A stretch of 64,000 nt of DNA, taken from positions 1 to 64,000 of the forward strand of contig NZ_AJLN01000123.1 in the NCBI RefSeq assembly GCF_000317285.1, given 5' to 3'. Below are positions 57,146 to 64,000 of this stretch, one piece after another. This DNA is from Chlorogloeopsis fritschii PCC 6912. Its GTDB lineage: Bacteria > Cyanobacteriota > Cyanobacteriia > Cyanobacteriales > Nostocaceae. The notes below the pieces were generated by a model that did not search any database, was not told the DNA's origin, and saw only the letters and a program-made list of their open reading frames with translations. The number at the start of each line of letters is the position of its first letter. Position 1 is the first letter of the stretch. The position numbers were made by a program, and so were the translations under genes.

Positions 57146-57292
57146 TTAGCTAGCGATCGCATTTTTCAAATCTTTTAATATCTTTACTTCTCCAAATAGT
57201 TCACTAGCTGCCTTCCATGCCCGATTGACAGCTTTAATCTCACAAACGAGCTGCTCAATAGATGGGCACCACAGTTCCTTAATTTCACCCAT
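57146..57292 (-). CDS. Possible 48-residue ORF just upstream of the ZorA-like gene
   Basis: An open frame MGEIKELWCPSIEQLVCEIK... of 48 residues ending at TAA 57146, 15 bases before the ZorA-like GTG start and on the same strand. Composition is protein-like and helical, but no ribosome-binding site precedes ATG 57292. It may be an operon leader peptide, a small partner, or the tail of a decayed gene. No family recognised. Confidence 0.3.
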   Translation of the reverse strand: MGEIKELWCPSIEQLVCEIKAVNRAWKAASELFGEVKILKDLKNAIAS

Positions 57293-57444
57293 TTAATTTG
57301 TAATTTTTTTATATGATTGGCTATTTCATTTTTCCCAAAAATAGCCTCGTTCTAACTGATATTTGTAAAAAGGTAATGCGGTTTCAGTAAGATTTAGGTG
57401 TTGACGTTAGATAGAAATTAAATAGTAAATATAAGTTGCTGGTA

Positions 57445-57673
57445 TTATGTCCTAAACTTTGCTTCCATTGCTATATAAGTTAACAGTTGTGGTAAAGCTA
57501 AAAGTACTTCTGCCAAACTATTTTTTGTCTCAATCACTAAAATCCAAAAAGGTGGTGCGGTGATTGCTTCAGCACTGTTGACTGTCAGAATATCTACTTA
57601 TATCCTCATCGTCAATGGCAATGGCAACCACATCTTCCATTGTCAAACGGATTGGCACATCATCTAAATCCAG
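57445..57673 (-). pseudogene. Decayed PD-(D/E)xK nuclease (type I restriction HsdR-like) relic
   Basis: Minus strand. A first segment (57673 to 57569) reads LDLDDVPIRLTMEDVVAIAIDD then stops. A second, in another frame (57582 to 57445), reads VNSAEAITAPPFWILVIETKNS...LLALPQLLTY. The pattern FWILVIE(T/S)K with the nuclease ExK and the LPQLLTY helix matches a cyanobacterial family annotated as type I restriction endonuclease subunit R. Both ends of the gene are missing and the frame is broken, so it is inactive. Confidence 0.6.
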
Positions 57674-57933
57674 CTAATCGTATTAAGGGCGCAAGTGATA
57701 AAAATTTTACTAGCTTCTACGGTTAGTGGCATGAATATGGGTAGTTTAGTGCGTACCACTTACGATCTTGCAATATTTGAGCCGCTTTGATGGTATGAAC
57801 TGAAGAATCTGTACTCAGTAACCTTGCAATTGTTGCCCTTCTTAACGAAAAAGTAAAAACTAGAGTGAATCTAAACACTTTTGGTAAATCTGCGTACAGA
57901 ATAGTTTCCAGTAACAACACCATTAAAATGATT

Positions 57934-59904
57934 ATGTCTCAACCAACGATAGAATCAATCCTGCAAGAAAAACGCTTATTTTCCCCTAGTCCGGAATTTT
58001 CTCAAAACGCTCATATCAAAAGCCTGGAAGATTACCAACATCTTTACAACCAAGCTAAAGCCAACCCAGAACAATTCTGGGCGGAACTGGCAGAACAGGA
58101 GTTGCATTGGTTTCAAAAGTGGAACAAGGTGTTAGACTGGCAACCTCCCTTTGCAAAATGGTTTGTCGATGGCAAGATTAATATTTCTTACAATTGTCTT
58201 GACAGACACCTATCAACATGGCGCAAAAATAAAGCTGCCATTATTTGGGAAGGAGAACCAGGTGACTCCCGCACTCTCACCTATGCTCAACTGCATCGAG
58301 AAGTCTGTCAGTTCGCCAATGTACTTAAACAACTGGGAGTGAAAAAGGGCGATCGCATCGGTATTTATATGCCGATGATTCCGGAAGCCGCTATTGCCAT
58401 GCTTGCTTGTGCCAGAATTGGCGCTCCTCATAGCGTGGTTTTTGGTGGTTTCAGTGCCGAAGCTTTACGAGATCGACTCATTGATGCCCAAGCAAAATTG
58501 GTAATTACTGCTGATGGTGGTTGGCGCAAAGATGCGATCGTGCCTCTCAAAGAACAAGTAGACAAAGCTTTAGATGATGGTGCTGTACCAACCGTGCAAA
58601 ACGTCCTAGTAGTTCAGCGTACTGGACAAAAAACTCACATGGAACCAGGACGCGATCACTGGTGGCACGATCTACAAAAGGGAGTTTCTGCAGATTGCCC
58701 TGCCGAACCAATGGACAGCGAAGATATGCTGTTTATTCTCTACACTTCTGGTAGCACTGGTAAACCTAAAGGTGTTGTCCATACAACTGGTGGTTATAAC
58801 TTATATACTCACATGACTACCAAATGGATTTTCGACCTCCAAGATACAGATGTGTACTGGTGTACTGCCGACGTAGGTTGGATTACAGGACACAGCTATA
58901 TCGTGTATGGCCCCCTTTCCAACGGTGCAACAACGGTAATGTATGAAGGAGCACCCCGTACTTCCAATCCTGGTTGTTTTTGGGATGTGATTGAAAAGTA
59001 TGGCGTGACAATTTTTTATACTGCACCCACAGCAATTCGTGCTTTTATTAAAATGGGCGAACACCATCCCAAAGCACGAAATCTTTCTTCTTTACGCTTG
59101 CTAGGAACTGTAGGCGAACCGATTAACCCCGAAGCCTGGATGTGGTACTACAGGGTGATTGGTGGTGAACGCTGTCCAATTGTCGATACTTGGTGGCAAA
59201 CAGAAACCGGTGGTATCATGATTACTCCGCTACCGGGGGCAATTCCTACCAAACCCGGTTCCGCAACTCGTCCCTTCCCTGGCATCTTGGCTGATGTTGT
59301 GGACTTAGAAGGCAACCCTGTCGGCGACAATGAAGGTGGTTATCTAATAGTTCGCTATCCCTGGCCTGGTATGATGCGAACAATCTACGGAGATCCAGAA
59401 CGCTTCCGCCGTACCTACTGGGAACACATCCCCCCCAAAGATGGGCAGTATGTCTACTTTGCTGGTGATGGTGCCAGACGAGATGAAGATGGTTACTTCT
59501 GGGTCATGGGTCGTGTAGATGATGTAATTAATGTTGCTGGTCATCGCCTTGGTACGATGGAAGTTGAATCAGCCTTAGTCTCTCATCCTGCGGTAGCTGA
59601 AGCAGCTGTGGTAGGCAAACCGGATGAAGTAAAAGGAGAGGATATAGTAGCTTTTGTGACTTTAGAAGGTGGTCACAATCCCACTGAAGAATTGAGCAAA
59701 GAACTGAAACAACACGTTGCCAACGAAATAGGTGCGATCGCCCGTCCCGGTGAAATTCGTTTTACCGATGCTTTACCCAAAACGCGATCGGGCAAGATTA
59801 TGCGGCGGTTGCTGCGGAATTTAGCATCAGGACAAGAAGTGTCGGGTGATACTTCCACATTAGAAGATAGAAGTGTACTGGATAAGCTGCGGGGGGGTGC
59901 ATAG
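57934..59904 (+). CDS. acs: Acetyl-CoA synthetase
   Basis: A 656-residue AMP-forming enzyme (acetate + ATP + CoA to acetyl-CoA). Seen: [13 protein letters not shown], the AMP loop [19 protein letters not shown], and the C-terminal Lys in [13 protein letters not shown], the usual acetylation-controlled site. ATG 57934 is chosen; a GTG at 57865 would add 23 non-conserved residues. Length is typical. Confidence 0.96.
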   Translation: MSQPTIESILQEKRLFSPSPEFSQNAHIKSLEDYQHLYNQAKANPEQFWAELAEQELHWFQKWNKVLDWQPPFAKWFVDGKINISYNCLDRHLSTWRKNKAAIIWEGEPGDSRTLTYAQLHREVCQFANVLKQLGVKKGDRIGIYMPMIPEAAIAMLACARIGAPHSVVFGGFSAEALRDRLIDAQAKLVITADGGWRKDAIVPLKEQVDKALDDGAVPTVQNVLVVQRTGQKTHMEPGRDHWWHDLQKGVSADCPAEPMDSEDMLFILYTSGSTGKPKGVVHTTGGYNLYTHMTTKWIFDLQDTDVYWCTADVGWITGHSYIVYGPLSNGATTVMYEGAPRTSNPGCFWDVIEKYGVTIFYTAPTAIRAFIKMGEHHPKARNLSSLRLLGTVGEPINPEAWMWYYRVIGGERCPIVDTWWQTETGGIMITPLPGAIPTKPGSATRPFPGILADVVDLEGNPVGDNEGGYLIVRYPWPGMMRTIYGDPERFRRTYWEHIPPKDGQYVYFAGDGARRDEDGYFWVMGRVDDVINVAGHRLGTMEVESALVSHPAVAEAAVVGKPDEVKGEDIVAFVTLEGGHNPTEELSKELKQHVANEIGAIARPGEIRFTDALPKTRSGKIMRRLLRNLASGQEVSGDTSTLEDRSVLDKLRGGA

Positions 59905-60228
59905 CTACTCTTTAGTGAACGCAGAGAGTCATTGAGTTGAGTCTCCTGTAGTGGTGCGTTTACAACTTAGATGCATAGAAAAAATGGCGATCGCTAATCG
60001 CTATTGCTAATGCACTATTTTGGGAAAAAGGCACCACTACTAAATACTTAATCAAAAACTGTATTCATAGCAAAAACTTATATTGCCCTGTCTTCTACTT
60101 ACCAAGTCACATAGTAAGTAACATCACGATATCTTAGTGATACCAACTCACTCACCTCAAATCGCATAGAAAATTCTTATTCTCTGAGATTAGGATATTG
60201 GTTAATACCATCAATTGAGATAAACCTC
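59905..60228. other. Intergenic region between acs and the MFS gene
   Basis: About 320 bases with no gene recognised; contains the sequence ATGGCGATCGCTAATCGC (HIP1). The MFS promoter must lie here. Confidence 0.5.
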
Positions 60229-61860
60229 ATGATACAGGAGCGGCAATCATTTCTGCAGAAGTGGTCTCCTCCGATCGGTCTATGCTTGACCTTATTTTTA
60301 GTGGCATACAACGTGAGTGTTGTCCCTGCAATCATGCCGCGTATTGTGCGCGATCTAGATTCAAGTATGGGTAGTATACAAGGCGCATTAGTACTGCTGG
60401 CTCTGGTTACAGCCTCATTTGCTCCTACTTGTGAAAATCTGATCAAACAATTTGGTCGCAAAAAAATCTTGATGGCAGGATTAGGACTGTTCACACTCGG
60501 TGCGATCGCGACTTCCCTTAGTCCGACAATAGGCTTGTTTGTAGTTGCCTATTCTTTCATCACTGGATTAGGAGCTACACCCTTGGTAGCTTCACCACGA
60601 GATGTGGTCGGTAGAATTTATCAGCAAAAGCCAGAAAAATATGCGCTATTAGCATTCATTGTATTCTCAATTCTCGGTGGTTTGACAGGAGCGCTACTCG
60701 GAGGCTGGATTGCCTCCAGATATGGCTGGCGATGGTCTTTTTTTCCAGAATTTCTGCTCATTCCCCTGATTGCTTTTTTACTGCGAAGTGTTCCTAGAAT
60801 TCCCCCAACCCAGTCGTTGCCATTAGATTGGATTGGAGGATTACTATCATTTTTGGGATTTGGTTTGACTCTTGTTGGTGTCAGCTTGGCAGGTGAATAT
60901 GGCTGGTGGAAACCCAAACAACCATTTACAATATTTGGAATTGTGATTCCACCCTTTGCACTCTCAATAGTTCCGATTTTGATTGCAGTGGGTACGATTT
61001 GTTTAGGAATCTTTGCAGCATGGCAACGACGGCAGGCTCAACAAGGAAAAGCTTCACTGTTGCGAGCAGGATTACTTCGCCACAAGCCCTTTTTGCTGGG
61101 GCTATTTACAGCTACCCTGCATACCATGATTACAACCGGAATGCAGTTTAACCTTTATCAGTTTTTACCTGTCGTACTGCAATTGAATCCATTCCAAACT
61201 GCTCTTGCCGTTTTACCTTTCTCTTTAGCTACCTTAGTTGTGGTCGTCTACACTACATTCAAAGTCGTTGGCAGAGTTCCATCTCAGTTCCCAATCTATA
61301 CCGGACTGACTTTGTTCTGTTTTGGTGTTTGGCTACTACGCAATGCCATTAGCTTAAGTATGACTACCCTAGATTTACTGCCTGCGTTGGTAGTGATGGG
61401 AGCAGGTTCAGGTTTGTTTCTCGCACAAATTGGCACTATCACCTTTTCGACAGTCAACCGAGATAATATTGCTGAAGCTAGTGGCATTTATACCCCATTT
61501 CAAAATCTAGGTAATGCTCTGGGGCGGGGAATCTTGGGATCTGTTTTGATTGGAACCGCTTCGATTAGAATTGTCGATCAGGCGATCGCACAACTGGGAA
61601 AAACAGTAACCTTAACACAACGAAATGAAGCGATCGCTAAATTAGAACAGGTGATTCAAACCTACAGCCGCGACGAGCGACAAGAATTCTTCAGTAACTT
61701 ACCTGCTGCAATTCAACCCTCCCTCAACACTATTCTCAATGCATCTGCGATAGAAGCGATGCAAATCGCTATGTTGTTCATCCTCGTATTGAGTGTAGGC
61801 TGCTTGCTATTGTCGTTCTTTCTACCTAAATATCCGTCTTTGCAACCAAAAAAGGGTTAG
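60229..61860 (+). CDS. MFS transporter, 14-TM DHA2 type
   Basis: A 543-residue membrane protein with ~14 hydrophobic segments. The DHA2-like pattern includes VPAIMPRIVRDLDSSMGSIQ, LIKQFGRKKILMAG (loop motif A), ASPRDVVGRIY, and SRYGWRWSFFPEFLL (GWRW motif of drug exporters). Substrate not predictable. No regulator is adjacent. ATG 60229 begins MIQERQSFLQKW. Confidence 0.88.
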   Translation: MIQERQSFLQKWSPPIGLCLTLFLVAYNVSVVPAIMPRIVRDLDSSMGSIQGALVLLALVTASFAPTCENLIKQFGRKKILMAGLGLFTLGAIATSLSPTIGLFVVAYSFITGLGATPLVASPRDVVGRIYQQKPEKYALLAFIVFSILGGLTGALLGGWIASRYGWRWSFFPEFLLIPLIAFLLRSVPRIPPTQSLPLDWIGGLLSFLGFGLTLVGVSLAGEYGWWKPKQPFTIFGIVIPPFALSIVPILIAVGTICLGIFAAWQRRQAQQGKASLLRAGLLRHKPFLLGLFTATLHTMITTGMQFNLYQFLPVVLQLNPFQTALAVLPFSLATLVVVVYTTFKVVGRVPSQFPIYTGLTLFCFGVWLLRNAISLSMTTLDLLPALVVMGAGSGLFLAQIGTITFSTVNRDNIAEASGIYTPFQNLGNALGRGILGSVLIGTASIRIVDQAIAQLGKTVTLTQRNEAIAKLEQVIQTYSRDERQEFFSNLPAAIQPSLNTILNASAIEAMQIAMLFILVLSVGCLLLSFFLPKYPSLQPKKG

Positions 61861-61890
61861 AGATGGGATCGATCAATACACTAAAAACAC

Positions 61891-61924
61891 AGAACCCTGA
61901 CTTCTGGTGAGAAGTCGGGGTTCT
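61891..61924. terminator. Bidirectional terminator between MFS and antiporter genes
   Basis: AGAACCCTGACTTCT (61891-61905) and AGAAGTCGGGGTTCT (61910-61924) form a 15-bp stem (one G-U pair) with loop GGTG. It lies between convergent genes. Confidence 0.75.
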
Positions 61925-61971
61925 TACTAGGCATTTTTTACTTGAGTTTGGTTGTTCTACTTATCAGCTTA

Positions 61972-63390
61972 TTACCCAGTCACATCAGCCTGTTCAACTA
62001 TTTCTTGTGCTTCCACAGGTTGTTTGTTAAATGCAATTCTCAAAAAAGGCGGTGCTAAGAAAGTGGTGAGAATTACCATGATAATAATTGCTGCTTGCAA
62101 AGGTTTGTCGATTACACCGCTAGCGGCACCAATCCCCAGGAACACTAAACCTACTTCACCCCGTGGAATCATCCCGACACCAATTGCTAGACGATTGATT
62201 CCAGATTGACCGAATACTGACCAACCTGTGACTACTTTACCAATAATTGCTACCACCATTAAGAAGATAGCTATAATCAATCCTTGCTGATTTTCAGGCA
62301 CAGCTGGATTGAGAACACCTAAATCAACCCTAGCACCGACAGTGACAAAGAAAATTGGCACCAAGATATCGGCAATGGGAATGACTTGTTGATCTAGCTC
62401 TTTGCGCTTGTCTGTTTCGTCTAAGACTAATCCGGCAGCGAAGGCACCCAAAATTGCTTCTAAATGAATGGCGTTGCCAATAAAAGCCATGAAGAATGCA
62501 AAGATAAATGCAGGAATGACAAGTTTTCCGCGTGTTTGCAGTTTATCGGCAATAGTGACAAAGGTTTTATTGAAGAATTTACCGAGTAAAATTGAACCGA
62601 TCAGAAAAACAGTAGCGCTGGCAATTAAATAAATAACGTTAAAAACGTCTACTTCACCAGTTTTGGCAAGGCTTGCCACCACTGCTAAAACGATGATTCC
62701 CAAAACATCATCGATAACAGCAGCACCAACAATAATCTGTCCTTCTCTCGATTTAAGATGTCCAAGTTCTGACAAAACTTTGGAGGTAATGCCTATGCTT
62801 GTGGCTGTTAATGCCGCACCAGCAAAAATCGCCGGAATTGTTGGGGTATGAAATAAAAGCATTAAACCCGCAGTACCAGCCGCAAAAGGAACTGCCACAC
62901 CGACACATGCAACGATCGCTGCTTGATAACCGACTTTCTTGAGTTCCCGCAAGTCAGATTCTAGTCCAATTTCAAATAACAGGACGATTACGCCCAACTC
63001 AGCCAGAATAGAAATCGCCTCGCTTTGGCTTTGAAAGATTGACGTTACCGCTTCCGGGCTGAGGTTGTTGATTACTTGCAGGATATTCATGATTACAGAG
63101 TCGGAAGCGTTGGCACCACTTTCGGGAAATACCAACAGATGCAAAGCAGAAGCACCTACGACAACTCCACCAACCAACTCCCCCAACACTGGAGGAAAGT
63201 CCATCATCCTAGATAACTCACCACCGAGTTTACTAGCAAAATAAATTACAACTAAACTCAGCAGTACTCCCGTGAGAACAACAGGAGCATATTCTGATTC
63301 GGTTGTTGTTGCTAACAAAGGAGATTGCAACGAAGAGGTTAAAGAAGATACCCAGGTCAATGAATTTGGTATTTGTTCGGTTAAAAACAT
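61972..63390 (-). CDS. CPA2-family cation:proton antiporter (NhaS3/NapA-like), copy 2
   Basis: A 472-residue membrane protein very similar to the one at 45081: DFPPVLGELVGGVVVG, ILAELGVIVLLFEIGLES, AALTATSIGITSKVLSELGHL, AAVIDDVLGIIVLAVVAS and GMIPRGEVGLVFLGIG. It lies downstream of a SulP/BicA-like gene on the same strand, ~110 bases apart. Bicarbonate uptake by BicA needs Na+ to be pumped out again, so this antiporter may serve it (inference). Start ATG 63390. Confidence 0.92.
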   Translation of the reverse strand: MFLTEQIPNSLTWVSSLTSSLQSPLLATTTESEYAPVVLTGVLLSLVVIYFASKLGGELSRMMDFPPVLGELVGGVVVGASALHLLVFPESGANASDSVIMNILQVINNLSPEAVTSIFQSQSEAISILAELGVIVLLFEIGLESDLRELKKVGYQAAIVACVGVAVPFAAGTAGLMLLFHTPTIPAIFAGAALTATSIGITSKVLSELGHLKSREGQIIVGAAVIDDVLGIIVLAVVASLAKTGEVDVFNVIYLIASATVFLIGSILLGKFFNKTFVTIADKLQTRGKLVIPAFIFAFFMAFIGNAIHLEAILGAFAAGLVLDETDKRKELDQQVIPIADILVPIFFVTVGARVDLGVLNPAVPENQQGLIIAIFLMVVAIIGKVVTGWSVFGQSGINRLAIGVGMIPRGEVGLVFLGIGAASGVIDKPLQAAIIIMVILTTFLAPPFLRIAFNKQPVEAQEIVEQADVTG

Positions 63391-63497
63391 CTTTTATATC
63401 TTTGTAGCGATTACTTCTCCAGCTTGGTCAGATTTAAAGTTGAATTTTGTAGAGACATTAAATGAAATATAACGTCTCTACACCAACACAACGAGTA

Positions 63498-64000
63498 CTA
63501 CTGTGCTGTAGCAGCGTCATTAAAATCGCTGCGATACTTGCTGCTAGCAGAAACATCCCGATCCAAGTTGTTGGCAGTAACGTAAGCAACTGCTTCTTTA
63601 ATTGCTTCTGTACGATCCATTAATAGGTGATGTGGGGGTAAGAGTTGCAAAATTCCAAAGCGTTCCAAGCGCCGTTTAATCTTGCCAGCTGCCCCAACGA
63701 TAAATACTTGACGTCCTTTCTCAACAGCTTCTTTAATCGCGTTCTCAATTGCCAGTGAAGCAGTTACACCTAATAAAGGTACATCGCTCAAATCCAGAAC
63801 TACAACATCGCAATTTTGCAGGGCATTATGTTCGCGAGCGATTGCTTTGGAAACTCCAAAAATCATCGGGCCGCTCAGGTAGAATAGCAAAACGCGACCG
63901 TTGGCTCGATCTAGAAGTCGTTTCTCTTCATCGCTTAAGATAATTGCGTCATCTGTGTCGGTAATAGTCTTAACTTCTTCAGATTGCAAACTCGAAAGAC
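63498..64000 (-). CDS. C-terminal STAS part of a SulP/BicA-like anion transporter (partial, cut by window edge)
   Basis: The frame runs to the window end with no start codon of its own (a TTG at 63989 is internal), so this is the 3' end of a larger gene. It encodes a STAS domain: GRVLLFYLSGPMIFGVSKAIAREHNAL, DVVVLDLSDVPLLGVTASLAIENAIKEAVEKGRQVFIVG, KRRLERFG. This matches the C-terminus of cyanobacterial SulP transporters such as BicA (Na+-dependent bicarbonate). The membrane part is outside the window, so sulfate or other anions cannot be excluded. An Na+/H+ antiporter follows on the same strand. Confidence 0.75.
   Translation of the reverse strand, partial: LSSLQSEEVKTITDTDDAIILSDEEKRLLDRANGRVLLFYLSGPMIFGVSKAIAREHNALQNCDVVVLDLSDVPLLGVTASLAIENAIKEAVEKGRQVFIVGAAGKIKRRLERFGILQLLPPHHLLMDRTEAIKEAVAYVTANNLDRDVSASSKYRSDFNDAATAQ

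Noticed and set aside
57723-57923. 66-residue minus-strand frame upstream of acs
   Set aside because: It overlaps the acs start region, lacks a ribosome-binding site and resembles no protein family.

Overview
The window is a piece of a heterocyst-forming (Nostocales-type) cyanobacterial chromosome. The evidence is photosystem I genes (psaF, psaJ, psaL), a hetZ-patU-like developmental pair, tandem AMIN/Amidase_3 cell-wall amidases of the AmiC type, frequent HIP1 octamers (GCGATCGC), and heptameric STRR repeats typical of filamentous cyanobacteria. From memory, the order mreBCD / ssb / two amiC / murI / prenyl synthase / hetZ-patU / psaL-J-F resembles the alr0085-all0109 neighbourhood of Nostoc PCC 7120, which supports the names hetZ, patU and amiC. 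The genus cannot be fixed from the sequence alone.

Layout. 0-13 kb: an RqcH/NFACT protein, a sucrose-phosphate-synthase-like glycosyltransferase, an RRM protein, a membrane M48-like protein carrying a heptamer array, prfC, a DUF4870 protein, hemB and a vapC relic. 13-24 kb: an XRE regulator, pdhB, secD-secF, two GNAT enzymes, a degenerate histidine-kinase-like protein, tsaC, prmC, tic22 and tRNA-Pro. 24-31 kb: an ACT protein, an alpha/beta hydrolase, tsaD, psaF-psaJ-psaL, gmk and remA. 31-45 kb: a transglutaminase-like membrane protein without its catalytic Cys/His, patU, hetZ, a prenyl diphosphate synthase, murI and two amiC paralogues. 45-54 kb: a CPA2 antiporter, EVE, SIMPL and SnoaL-like proteins, ssb, mreB (frameshifted)-mreC-mreD and ribD. 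54-64 kb: a ZorAB/MotAB-like motor pair beside a decayed nuclease gene, acs, an MFS transporter, a second CPA2 antiporter and the STAS end of a SulP/BicA-like transporter cut by the window edge.

How the genes fit together. The 34-52 kb part joins heterocyst control (hetZ-patU), septal peptidoglycan remodelling (amiC pair), precursor supply (murI) and cell shape (mreBCD). The psa genes serve PSI assembly. tsaC, tsaD, prmC, prfC and rqcH serve translation and its quality control. The antiporter next to the SulP/BicA-like gene suggests Na+-coupled bicarbonate uptake with Na+ export.

The most notable non-routine signals are: a short repeat whose 40-bp core occurs in both orientations between the same flanks, with two copies bracketing psaL; a 22-unit heptamer array inside a pseudo-M48 gene, where unit changes would shift the frame; loss of catalytic residues in the M48-like and transglutaminase-like proteins; an A8 frameshift in mreB; a 205-bp identical tract in the two amiC genes; and an orphan ZorAB-like pair beside a nuclease relic. 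All calls come from reading the sequence; no database search was run.
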